Shown: in pieces, positions 1-5,286 of the stretch
Layout: every line of letters begins with the position of its first letter
Position numbering within the stretch: the first letter of the stretch is position 1
Assembly (NCBI GenBank): GCA_937873165.1
Contig: CALMVH010000236.1
Coordinates: 1 to 5,286 of the forward strand
DNA from: an uncultured Rhodospirillales bacterium
GTDB lineage: Bacteria > Pseudomonadota > Alphaproteobacteria > CALMVH01
DNA: 5,286 nt
Direction: 5' to 3'
Translations under genes and position numbers: made by a program
The notes under the pieces: model-generated
Databases searched by the model: none
What the model was told of the DNA's origin: nothing
What the model saw: the letters and a program-made list of their open reading frames with translations, nothing else

Positions 1-167
1 GTCAGGGTTACGGGGGTTGTCTCACCTGCGGGGGTAATCGCCGGAGCGGCCGCGGCGGCACTCTCCGCCCTGCCGCCCGTCAGCGGCAGCGCCGCGGTTG
101 CCACCGCCATCCCGCCGAGAAACTGCCGCCGGTTGACTTCGCTCAATCCGGATTTGTCTTGTGCCAT
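1..167 (-). CDS. Tat-exported protein N-terminus, probable aldehyde dehydrogenase 2Fe-2S subunit (partial)
   Basis: Only the first 55 codons plus two bases lie in the window; the gene runs off the left edge. The peptide starts MAQDKSGLSEVNRRQFLGG, giving a twin-arginine motif (R13-R14, followed by Q-F-L), then a hydrophobic stretch (about 16-31: FLGGMAVATAALPLTG) and an Ala-rich region with plausible signal-peptidase sites around 36-43. After that comes a Pro/Thr-rich linker ending PVTLT at the window edge. A Tat signal implies export of a folded, cofactor-bearing protein to the periplasm. The layout of Tat signal, A/P-rich linker and 'P-(V/L)-T-L' resembles the PaoA/YagT 2Fe-2S subunit of periplasmic molybdenum aldehyde dehydrogenases, where a V-N-G ferredoxin fold would follow. 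That assignment is inference, because no cysteine motif is visible. The start at 167 is chosen because GAGG lies 5 nt upstream and this frame carries the Tat motif; an ATG at 171 is in another frame. Confidence 0.65.
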   Translation of the reverse strand, partial: MAQDKSGLSEVNRRQFLGGMAVATAALPLTGGRAESAAAAAPAITPAGETTPVTL

Positions 168-247
168 TCATGCCTCGATGTCAGGAAGTGAAAGCGGGAA
201 AGTAGCCGTTTGGTTCCCGCCGTGCCAAGAACGACCGAGGCATCCTG
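168..247. promoter_or_regulatory. Divergent intergenic region between the Tat protein and the glycosyltransferase
   Basis: These 80 bp separate two genes transcribed away from each other, so promoters for both probably lie here or overlap the gene starts. I could not identify a convincing -35/-10 pair in either direction. The region holds the Shine-Dalgarno sequences of both genes and one dyad (194-220). Confidence 0.4.
194..220. repeat. 7-bp inverted repeat in the glycosyltransferase leader
   Basis: GCGGGAA at 194-200 is matched by TTCCCGC at 214-220, separated by 13 nt, so the transcript could form a short GC-rich hairpin 27 nt before the ATG at 248. The half-sites resemble the arms of the palindromic repeats at 1292-1311 and 3901-3927, so this may be a decayed repeat remnant, an operator, or chance in GC-rich DNA. 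Confidence 0.35.
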
Positions 248-1249
248 ATGGACCCTGAACCCGGACAATACGTGTGGTCGTACTGGATGGGCGACATCGT
301 TCACGGCGGCATGAAGGCCCGGCGGGATTGCGAGGAGATCCTGCGCCGCTCGGGACGCTGGGGCGTGTTCGATACGGGCACGATGAAGTCGAAGCCCGCG
401 CGGCTGGCCCGAATCGTGGCGTCCCTGGTCTGGCTCGCCCGCCAGCCCCGCAGCACGATCTTCCTGGTGCAATACCCGATGCATGGCGGCCGCGTGCAGA
501 AACTGATCGGCCGTTTGCTGTTCCACCGCTTCCGCGTGGCGGTGCTGCTGCACGATCTTTACGATCTGTGGGAAGGAAAAACCCCCAATCACCCCTTGTT
601 GAGCAGGGCTGCCTGTGTCGTGTCCGTGGGCCGGCTGCAGGACTTCCTGGGCGCTACGCTGGAGGATATTCCTGTTTCCCACCTCGAACCATGGGACTAC
701 CTTACCGCTTCGGATTTCGAACCGGGCCGCTGGGACCCAGCCGGTCCGATCCTTTTTGCGGGCAGCCTGTGGCCGATGAAAGTCTCATGGCTTTACCGGC
801 CCGACGCACACCGGCCGCCGCTTCTGTTGCGCGGCCACGGGTATGACGAAGCGCAGAATCCTCAGCTGGGCGACACGCTGGCCGGACCGTTCACCCCGGA
901 AAACCCCGCCTTCGATCCGTCCGTCGGGTGGGGTCTTGTATGGGACGGCGCGAAGCTGGACAGCCAGATCAGTGAAAAAGATTACGAGCGCCTGAACCAG
1001 CCGCACAAGGTATCGCTATACCTCGCCTGCGGCCTGCCCCTGATCGTGTGGAGCGAAAGCTACGCCGCGCCCTGGGTGCTGCGCCACGGCTGCGGCATCG
1101 CGGTGCCATCGCTGGCCGCGATCCCCGAGGCGCTGGCGAAGGTCACGCCGGAGGAACACCGCGCCATGCAGGACCGGTCGCGGGAATGCGGTGAACAGGT
1201 GCGGCGGGGAGACGGGCTGATCGACGTGCTGGCGAAGCTGGGGCTTTAA
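248..1249 (+). CDS. Gtf3-like glycosyltransferase (sugar transferase)
   Basis: A 333-residue cytoplasmic protein without signal peptide or obvious membrane helix, of normal length for the Gtf3/galactofuranosyltransferase-like family of GT-B enzymes, which transfer a sugar from a nucleotide donor onto a glycan or glycoprotein. Visible family marks are an N-terminal block with GG-MKA (about 20-24), VAVLLHDLYDLW (97-108, the 'HDL' segment), GWGLVWDG (227-234), and the strongest, N-Q-P-H-K-V-SLYLACGLPLIVW (250-268), which forms the C-terminal donor-binding lobe in this family. GAGG at 237-240 is 7 nt before the ATG, supporting this start; a second in-frame ATG lies at codon 14. The gene stands alone on the plus strand, divergent from the Tat protein and convergent with dcp, with no other polysaccharide gene in the window. 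The acceptor and sugar cannot be told from sequence; surface polysaccharide or protein glycosylation is inference. Confidence 0.85.
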   Translation: MDPEPGQYVWSYWMGDIVHGGMKARRDCEEILRRSGRWGVFDTGTMKSKPARLARIVASLVWLARQPRSTIFLVQYPMHGGRVQKLIGRLLFHRFRVAVLLHDLYDLWEGKTPNHPLLSRAACVVSVGRLQDFLGATLEDIPVSHLEPWDYLTASDFEPGRWDPAGPILFAGSLWPMKVSWLYRPDAHRPPLLLRGHGYDEAQNPQLGDTLAGPFTPENPAFDPSVGWGLVWDGAKLDSQISEKDYERLNQPHKVSLYLACGLPLIVWSESYAAPWVLRHGCGIAVPSLAAIPEALAKVTPEEHRAMQDRSRECGEQVRRGDGLIDVLAKLGL

Positions 1250-1288
1250 CGCGGGCCGACACCTGCGTATTACATGGTAAGTTTCTGT

Positions 1289-1374
1289 GTCATTCCCGCG
1301 AAGGCGGGAATCTAGATTATTTCTTCGATTTTAGGGTAGTTGCCAATCTGGACTCCCGCCTTCGCGGGAGTGAC
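1289..1374. repeat. Inverted pair of 27-bp palindromic (dRS3/REP-like) repeats
   Basis: Two copies of one 27-bp unit face each other: unit A on the plus strand (1289-1315) and unit B on the minus strand (1348-1374), with a 32-bp AT-richer spacer between them. Read in the same orientation they match at 24 of 27 positions. Each unit has its own palindromic 20-bp core: 1292-1311 has arms ATTCCCGC/GCGGGAAT and 1352-1371 has arms ACTCCCGC/GCGGGAGT, each an 8-bp stem with a 4-nt loop. Because the units are inverted, they can also pair with each other to form one long hairpin. The ATTCCC-N8-GGGAAT layout of unit A equals the neisserial dRS3 consensus and is of the general type found as dispersed intergenic repeats in many proteobacteria. 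The element fills the gap between two convergent genes. Confidence 0.85.
1292..1338 (+). terminator. Possible terminator of the glycosyltransferase, supplied by the repeat hairpin
   Basis: The 8-bp stem of unit A (1292-1311) is followed on the plus strand by a T-rich but interrupted tract (about 1315-1333). This could end transcripts of the glycosyltransferase, whose stop codon is at 1247-1249. On the opposite strand the hairpin of unit B (1352-1371) is the first stable structure met by dcp transcripts after their stop, but no T-run follows it. Termination is inference from structure and position. Confidence 0.3.
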
Positions 1375-1385
1375 TTAGGTTCAAC

Positions 1386-3413
1386 TTACGTTGTCTCGAA
1401 CCCTCTTTGCCTCAGCAGCGCTGCGGGGTCGGGTTCGCGGCCCCTGAAGCCGATGAACAGATCCATCGGGTCCTTGGTATCGCCCAGCTCGTACATGTCC
1501 TTCAGCCGCGCCGCCAGCGCCGGGTCGAAGATGTCGCCTGCCTCGCGGAAGGCGGCAAAGGCGTCGGCATCCAGCACGGCCGACCACAGGTAATAGTAAT
1601 AACCGGCCTCGTAGCCGCCGGTGAACAGGTGTTGGAAATGCGCGGGCCGATGGCGCAGCGCGATCTCGCGCGGCATGCCGATGCGGGCGAGGAATTCCTG
1701 CTCGTAGGCCGCAATGTCGAGGCTTTCCGGTTCGGGATGCGTGTGGAGTTCCAAGTCCAGCAGGGCGGCAGAGGCGGCCTCCGCCGTATGAAAGCCCTCG
1801 TTCCACGTAGCGGCGGTGGTCAGGCGTTGCAGCAGGGCTTCCGGAATGGCCTGGCCGGTCTCGTGATGCACGGCGTAGTGGCGCAGGGTTTCGGGCGCGG
1901 CGATCCAGTGCTCGTAAACCTGGCTGGGAAACTCGACGTAATCGCCGCGAACGCTCGACAGCGTCGGATACCGGGAGCGGTTCAGCAACGCATGCAGGGC
2001 GTGACCAAATTCGTGAAACAGCGTCCGCGCGTCGTCGAAGCTCAGCAGCGTCGGATCGGACTTCACGAAATTGTTATTGTTGAGGATGATCGGGCGCACC
2101 ACCTTGCCGTCGAACGCCTGATAGCCTTCCAAGCCGCTGGCCCAGGCGCCCGAACGCTTGCCGGGCCGCGCGAAATTGTCCTGCATGAACAGGCCGACCG
2201 GCTGCCCATCGCCCTCCGTCACCTCGAACACGTGCACATCGGAATGGTACGACGGCAGGTCGGGCCGGGGTTTGAAGGACAGGCCGAACAACCGGCTGGC
2301 GGTATCGAACGCCGCCTGCGCCACGTTTTCCAGCACGAAGTATGGCTTGATCTCGGCCTCGTCTAGGTCGAACGCGGCCTTGCGAACTTTTTCGGCGTAA
2401 TAGCGCCAGTCCCAGGCTTCCAGGGTCGTGTTGGCGCCCTCGTCACGCTGCGCCTGTTCCAGCAGGGCGCGTTCGGCTTCGGCCTTGTGCCTGGCGCCAG
2501 CCCAGATCGGCTTCAGCTGAGCGTCCGCCGCCTCGACCGTCCTTGCCATGGTATCGTCGATCGAAAAATCGGCATAGGTTTCGTATCCCATCAACCGGCC
2601 CAACTCGCGCCGCAGGCTCAGGATCTCGCTAATCAGGGACCGGTTGTCGTGCGGCCCCGGATGTTCGCCGCGGGTCGTGAATGCCTCGTAGGCCTGTTGC
2701 CGCAGGTCGCGGCGGGATGAGAAGGTAAGGAATGGTTCGACGGACGAACGCGACAGGGTGATCGCGTAGGGCGCGTCGATCTTGAGGGCGCGTGCGGTCG
2801 AGGCAGCGGCGTCGAGCAGAAAGGATGGCAGGCCCGCAGTATCGTCCTGGCTTAGCGGCAAGTGCCACGAGTCCTCATCGTGCAGCACGTTCTGGCCGAA
2901 CACGGTGTGCAGGGTGGCCAAGCGCTGTTCGATCTCGGAAAAACGCTGCTTGCCCGCAGGGTCGAGCTTCGCGCCGCTGCGCACGTAGTTGAGATGATAA
3001 CGGGCCAGCAAGCGCCTCTGCTCGGACGTTATGTCCAGCCGGTCGGCCTGGCCTTGAAGCACATCGATACGCTCGAACAGCTGGGGATTCAGCCGCAGTT
3101 CGGAATGGTGTTTGGCGAACTCGGGCGCGAATTCCAGCGCCAGCGCTTCGAGCAGCTCGTTTGTGCAACTGCCGAGAAGATTATAAAAAACGCCCGCGAC
3201 CTTGCTCCATAACCGCCCGGTGCGTTCCAGCGCGACAATCGTGTTCTCGAATGTAGGCGGGTCGGCGTTATCGGCTATGGCGTTGTATTCGGCTGTTTGC
3301 ACAGCCATGGCGGCCCGGAACGCTTCCGGAAAATGCTTCGGCTTTATCTCGCTGAAAGGCGGCAGACCGAACGGCAGGGTCCATTCGGCAAGCAAGGGAT
3401 TGGCGTGTTCCAT
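1386..3413 (-). CDS. dcp: Peptidyl-dipeptidase Dcp (M3 family zinc metallopeptidase)
   Basis: A 675-residue cytoplasmic enzyme, counted from the ATG at 3413. Dcp removes dipeptides from the C-terminus of oligopeptides and works in intracellular peptide turnover. The N-terminal helical M3 region covers about 20-215 and the catalytic domain about 225-670. The zinc site is complete: HEFGH at 467-471 (H467, E468 general base, H471) and the third ligand E494 in DYVEFPSQVYEHW; the VEFPSQ form favours Dcp over oligopeptidase A. A Gly/Tyr-rich substrate-binding loop, GGYEAGYYYYLWS, is at 599-611. There is no signal peptide. The next codon upstream (3414-3416) is an in-frame TTG that could also start translation. 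The Shine-Dalgarno AGGAGAG (plus positions 3428-3434) is 14 nt from the ATG and 11 nt from the TTG, so the start is uncertain by one codon. It lies 55 bp downstream of the MAPEG gene on the same strand and may be co-transcribed with it. Confidence 0.95.
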   Translation of the reverse strand: MEHANPLLAEWTLPFGLPPFSEIKPKHFPEAFRAAMAVQTAEYNAIADNADPPTFENTIVALERTGRLWSKVAGVFYNLLGSCTNELLEALALEFAPEFAKHHSELRLNPQLFERIDVLQGQADRLDITSEQRRLLARYHLNYVRSGAKLDPAGKQRFSEIEQRLATLHTVFGQNVLHDEDSWHLPLSQDDTAGLPSFLLDAAASTARALKIDAPYAITLSRSSVEPFLTFSSRRDLRQQAYEAFTTRGEHPGPHDNRSLISEILSLRRELGRLMGYETYADFSIDDTMARTVEAADAQLKPIWAGARHKAEAERALLEQAQRDEGANTTLEAWDWRYYAEKVRKAAFDLDEAEIKPYFVLENVAQAAFDTASRLFGLSFKPRPDLPSYHSDVHVFEVTEGDGQPVGLFMQDNFARPGKRSGAWASGLEGYQAFDGKVVRPIILNNNNFVKSDPTLLSFDDARTLFHEFGHALHALLNRSRYPTLSSVRGDYVEFPSQVYEHWIAAPETLRHYAVHHETGQAIPEALLQRLTTAATWNEGFHTAEAASAALLDLELHTHPEPESLDIAAYEQEFLARIGMPREIALRHRPAHFQHLFTGGYEAGYYYYLWSAVLDADAFAAFREAGDIFDPALAARLKDMYELGDTKDPMDLFIGFRGREPDPAALLRQRGFETT

Positions 3414-3420
3414 CAATGTT

Positions 3421-3449
3421 ATCCGGTCTCTCCTGGGGCGATGCCGGAT
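3421..3449 (-). promoter_or_regulatory. dcp leader hairpin with the ribosome binding site in its loop
   Basis: In the dcp transcript, ATCCGG (3444-3449 on the plus strand) can pair with CCGGAT (3421-3426), a perfect 6-bp stem with a 17-nt loop. The loop contains AGGAGAG (3428-3434), the only good Shine-Dalgarno before dcp. Its linear distance to the ATG at 3413 is 14 nt, longer than usual; the 3' arm of the stem lies between it and the start, so folding would shorten the effective distance. Whether this is used is not shown by the sequence alone. Confidence 0.4.
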
Positions 3450-3468
3450 CGTATCAGGGCCCGACCGA

Positions 3469-3858
3469 TCAGAGTATAGCGATCAGCACCAGCACGATGC
3501 CGATCATCGACACGCCCCAGACGATCGAGCGCACAACTGAAACGCCCGACGCATAAAGCGGGATGTAGGCAATGCGCGCGATCAGGTACAGCCAGGCTCC
3601 GAGCGACGACAGGAAGCCCTCGTGGGCTTGCGCATGCACCAGCAGGATGCCGACAGCGAAGTACGGGAAGGTTTCCAGGAAGTTCTTTTCGGCCCGGTCG
3701 AGCCGCTCCGCGACGCCGCTATAGTTCTTCTGCTCGTCGCGCGATCCCATGGCCCATTGGTTGCCATCCTGCCGCCGCTTGTAGGCGGCGGCAATGACCA
3801 GATGGATCAGACCGAGGACGGTCGCGAATGCCAGGATTACCAACTCAGTCGTCACCAT
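3469..3858 (-). CDS. MAPEG-family integral membrane protein
   Basis: A 129-residue inner-membrane protein with four predicted membrane segments at about 4-26, 62-79, 83-104 and 108-128. The loop after helix 1 carries NQWAMGSRDE (33-42) and a charged helix start, ERLDRAEKNFLETFPYF (51-67). The R-(A)-x-x-N-x-x-E signature there is typical of bacterial MAPEG proteins (membrane-associated proteins in eicosanoid and glutathione metabolism). Some family members are microsomal glutathione S-transferase-like enzymes or peroxidases, but small bacterial members like this one are mostly uncharacterised, so substrate and activity are unknown. The ATG at 3858 has GGAG 4 nt upstream. It lies downstream of the dehydrogenase and 55 bp upstream of dcp, all on the minus strand. 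The sequence directly upstream of its ribosome binding site is a truncated repeat arm. Confidence 0.88.
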   Translation of the reverse strand: MVTTELVILAFATVLGLIHLVIAAAYKRRQDGNQWAMGSRDEQKNYSGVAERLDRAEKNFLETFPYFAVGILLVHAQAHEGFLSSLGAWLYLIARIAYIPLYASGVSVVRSIVWGVSMIGIVLVLIAIL

Positions 3859-3866
3859 ATGTCTCC

Positions 3867-3927
3867 GTCGTTCCCGCGCAGGTTATATTAACGATCAGTG
3901 CTGGATCCCCGGGTTCGCGGGAATGAC
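3867..3927. repeat. Second inverted pair of the 27-bp repeat, one arm truncated
   Basis: A full 27-bp unit on the minus strand (3901-3927) matches unit A of the first element at 23 of 27 positions. Facing it, 3867-3882 (GTCGTTCCCGCGCAGG) matches the first 16 positions of the unit at 14 of 16 and then breaks off into AT-rich sequence (ttatattaac). The spacer is therefore only 18 bp, against 32 bp in the first element. The core palindrome of the full unit keeps about 7 bp of stem (one T-G wobble) but has a C-C mismatch near the loop. The element fills most of the 84-bp gap between the dehydrogenase stop and the MAPEG start and abuts the MAPEG ribosome binding site (GGAG at 3863-3866). Confidence 0.75.
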
Positions 3928-3942
3928 AAAGACCGATACGGT

Positions 3943-5190
3943 TCACGCATCGACCGTGGTCTTTGCACGCACATGCTCGCTGCACAGCCCGGCGCCATGA
4001 TCGTGGCTATGGCCATTCGGGTGCATTACGACCTTGATGCAGCCATCCTGCTTCTTCTTGAAGATGTCATACGCCTTCGCGCCGTCTTCCAGCGAAACGC
4101 GGTGCGTGATGATGAAGGACGGATCGATCTCGCCGTGTTGGATGCGGTCGCACAGGGTCTGGAGGTAGCGATTGACATGCGTCTGGCCGCTGCGGATCGT
4201 CAGCCCCTTCTGCACGATGGCACCCATGGGGAACTTGTCGACAAAGCCACCATAGACACCCGGCACAGAAACCGTGCCGCCGGGACGGCAGTTGAAGACC
4301 GCCTGCCGCAGCACGTGGATGCGATCGGTCGCGACGCCCAGCGCCGCCTTGGTACGATCCATCACCGCATCGAACTCGCCATGGCCGTGCGCTTCCAGCC
4401 CGACTGCATCGATGCAGCGGTCCGGACCGCGGCCCTTGGTCAGTTCGTTTAATCGCTCATTGACGTCTTCCTTTTCGAAATCGATGAGTTCGAGGTCTGG
4501 ATTGTTCGCCTTGGCCATGGCGAGGCGTTCCGGCACCGTATCGATGGCGATCACGCGTTCCGCGCCCAGCATAAAGGCGCTCTTGATAGCAAATTGCCCA
4601 ACAGGTCCACAACCCCAGACCGCGACGGTATCACCCTGCTCGATGCCGCAATTCTCCGCCGCCATGTAGCCGGTCGGGAAGATGTCGGTCAGGAACAACA
4701 CCTGCTCGTCCGTCAAGCCGTCCGGCACCTTGAACGGCGAAACGTCGGCATACGGCACGCGCACATACTCCGCCTGCCCGCCTGCAAACCCGCCCAGCAT
4801 ATGCGAGTATCCGAACAGGCCGGCCGTGGCGTGACCGTACGCTTTCTTTTCGAGGTCGGGCGTGCGGTTCGACCGCTCGCATACTGACCACAAACCTTTT
4901 TTGCAGAAAAAGCACTCACCGCAGCAGATGGTGAACGGCACGACGACCCGGTCGCCGACCTTCAGCTTGCTGTTGCCCTTGCCGACTTCCACCACCTCGC
5001 CCATGAACTCGTGGCCGACGATATCGCCCTTTTCCATGGTAGGGATGTAGGCGTCGTACAGATGAAGGTCCGACCCGCAGATCGCGGTGCTGGTCACCTT
5101 GATGATGGCGTCGCGATCCTGTTCGATCACCGGATCGGGAACCGTGTCGCAGCGCATGTCATACCGGCCGTGCCAAACCAATGCCTTCAT
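3943..5190 (-). CDS. Zinc-dependent alcohol dehydrogenase, formaldehyde-dehydrogenase-like (MDR superfamily)
   Basis: A 415-residue cytoplasmic medium-chain dehydrogenase that should oxidise an alcohol or aldehyde adduct with NAD. The GroES-like domain has catalytic-zinc ligands C38 (AICGSDLH) and H60-E61 (GHEFMGE), plus a probable third ligand D169 (FLTDIFPTGY) as in the formaldehyde dehydrogenase group. The structural-zinc lobe is complete: C90, C93, C96 and C104, spaced C-x2-C-x2-C-x7-C. The Rossmann motif is G193-C-G195-P-V-G198, and the acidic D217 at the end of the next strand suggests NAD rather than NADP. A longer segment at about 262-300 is typical of the glutathione-dependent FDH-related subgroup; true substrate and glutathione need are unknown. 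The start at 5190 (MKALVWHG) is set by AGGAG at 6 nt; in-frame codons upstream to a TTG at 5253 lack family similarity. After IKVVMHP, where relatives usually end, there is an extra tail of about 24 residues with His and Cys. Confidence 0.93.
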   Translation of the reverse strand: MKALVWHGRYDMRCDTVPDPVIEQDRDAIIKVTSTAICGSDLHLYDAYIPTMEKGDIVGHEFMGEVVEVGKGNSKLKVGDRVVVPFTICCGECFFCKKGLWSVCERSNRTPDLEKKAYGHATAGLFGYSHMLGGFAGGQAEYVRVPYADVSPFKVPDGLTDEQVLFLTDIFPTGYMAAENCGIEQGDTVAVWGCGPVGQFAIKSAFMLGAERVIAIDTVPERLAMAKANNPDLELIDFEKEDVNERLNELTKGRGPDRCIDAVGLEAHGHGEFDAVMDRTKAALGVATDRIHVLRQAVFNCRPGGTVSVPGVYGGFVDKFPMGAIVQKGLTIRSGQTHVNRYLQTLCDRIQHGEIDPSFIITHRVSLEDGAKAYDIFKKKQDGCIKVVMHPNGHSHDHGAGLCSEHVRAKTTVDA

Positions 5191-5196
5191 AGCCAA

Positions 5197-5201
5197 CTCC
5201 T
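5197..5201 (-). promoter_or_regulatory. Ribosome binding site deciding the dehydrogenase start
   Basis: AGGAG on the minus strand lies 6 nt before the ATG at 5190, an optimal spacing. It fixes the start at MKALVWHG, as expected for the family, and argues against an in-frame TTG start 21 codons upstream. Confidence 0.8.
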
Positions 5202-5229
5202 GGATTCTATCTGCCTTAACGACCTTTTG

Positions 5230-5239
5230 ACAGATCTGT
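5230..5239. promoter_or_regulatory. Perfect 10-bp palindrome, possible operator of the dehydrogenase gene
   Basis: ACAGATCTGT reads the same on both strands and lies about 40 bp upstream of the dehydrogenase start, just downstream of the candidate promoter. That would suit a dimeric repressor, but no regulator gene is in the window and I do not recognise the site as that of a named family. Confidence 0.3.
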
Positions 5240-5255
5240 TCCAGGAGAAACAACT

Positions 5256-5284
5256 TTTATACTACTAAAATACTATGATGTTAC
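5256..5284 (-). promoter_or_regulatory. Candidate sigma-70-type promoter of the dehydrogenase
   Basis: On the minus strand, GTAACA (5279-5284; 4 of 6 matches to TTGACA) is followed after exactly 17 nt by TATAAA (5256-5261; 5 of 6 matches to TATAAT). Transcription would begin near 5249, leaving a leader of about 60 nt. The surrounding 5251-5286 is markedly AT-rich for this window, which supports a promoter, but the -35 match is weak and the region continues past the window edge. Confidence 0.35.
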
Positions 5285-5286
5285 TC

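Noticed and set aside
143..682. A 179-codon minus-strand frame opposite the glycosyltransferase
   Set aside because: It overlaps the start of the Tat protein gene in another frame and opposes a conserved gene; the translation has no recognisable domain.
1289..1374. A CRISPR-like array
   Set aside because: There are only two units, in inverted rather than direct orientation, each palindromic, with the same family in another gap. This is the pattern of dispersed intergenic repeats.
1407..2366. A 319-codon open frame on the plus strand opposite dcp
   Set aside because: It lies entirely antisense to a conserved peptidase with an intact active site. Its translation is rich in R, G, Q and V without recognisable motifs, as expected for a shadow frame in GC-rich DNA.
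3898..4452. A 184-codon open frame on the plus strand opposite the end of the dehydrogenase
   Set aside because: It is antisense to the conserved Rossmann and C-terminal region, begins at the edge of a repeat unit, and shows no family motif or convincing ribosome binding site.
5191..5253. An N-terminal extension of the dehydrogenase from a TTG codon
   Set aside because: The 21 extra residues do not resemble the family, there is no Shine-Dalgarno at the TTG, and a well-placed AGGAG lies before the internal ATG at 5190. The segment also overlaps the likely leader.
5227..5263. A plus-strand promoter (TTGACA at 5227-5232 with TATACT at 5258-5263)
   Set aside because: The boxes match consensus but are separated by 25 nt, far outside the usual 16-18 nt, and no downstream gene start is visible before the window ends.
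5275..5286. The start of a divergent plus-strand gene (ATGATGTTACTC)
   Set aside because: Only four codons are visible and the nearest AGGAG (5243-5247) is 27 nt away, so there is no support for translation.

Overview
The window is a GC-rich bacterial chromosome segment. Proteobacteria are likely, and an alphaproteobacterium of the sphingomonad or acetic-acid-bacterium type is my best guess. The grounds are protein style (Dcp-type M3 peptidase, small MAPEG protein, FDH-like zinc dehydrogenase, Tat-exported Fe-S subunit) and 27-bp palindromic repeats with the core ATTCCCGCG..GGCGGGAAT in two intergenic gaps. The taxonomic guess is inference; no marker gene is present.

Layout from left to right: (1) 1-167, minus strand: the first 55 codons of a gene with a clear twin-arginine (Tat) signal peptide, probably the periplasmic 2Fe-2S subunit of a molybdenum aldehyde dehydrogenase, cut by the window edge. 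(2) 168-247: an 80-bp divergent intergenic region with a small dyad. (3) 248-1249, plus strand: a Gtf3-like glycosyltransferase. (4) 1250-1385: a convergent gap holding two dRS3/REP-like palindromes in inverted orientation. (5) 1386-3413, minus strand: peptidyl-dipeptidase Dcp with an intact HEFGH zinc site. (6) 3469-3858, minus strand: a four-helix MAPEG-family membrane protein. (7) 3859-3942: an 84-bp gap with another inverted repeat pair, one arm decayed. (8) 3943-5190, minus strand: a zinc-dependent, NAD-type medium-chain dehydrogenase of the formaldehyde-dehydrogenase-like group with an unusual His/Cys-containing C-terminal tail. (9) 5191-5286: its AT-rich upstream region, with a candidate promoter and a perfect 10-bp palindrome.

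The dehydrogenase, MAPEG protein and Dcp lie head-to-tail on the minus strand. The MAPEG-dcp gap is 55 bp and could be co-transcribed; the dehydrogenase-MAPEG gap is interrupted by the repeat element, so read-through there is uncertain. Detoxification is a possible theme for the dehydrogenase and MAPEG protein, while Dcp is a cytoplasmic peptide-degrading enzyme. I see no CRISPR array, tRNA, rRNA, transposase, phage gene or defence system. Everything coding here belongs to a recognisable family, and the most unusual material is in the repeats, the dcp leader hairpin and the dehydrogenase tail.
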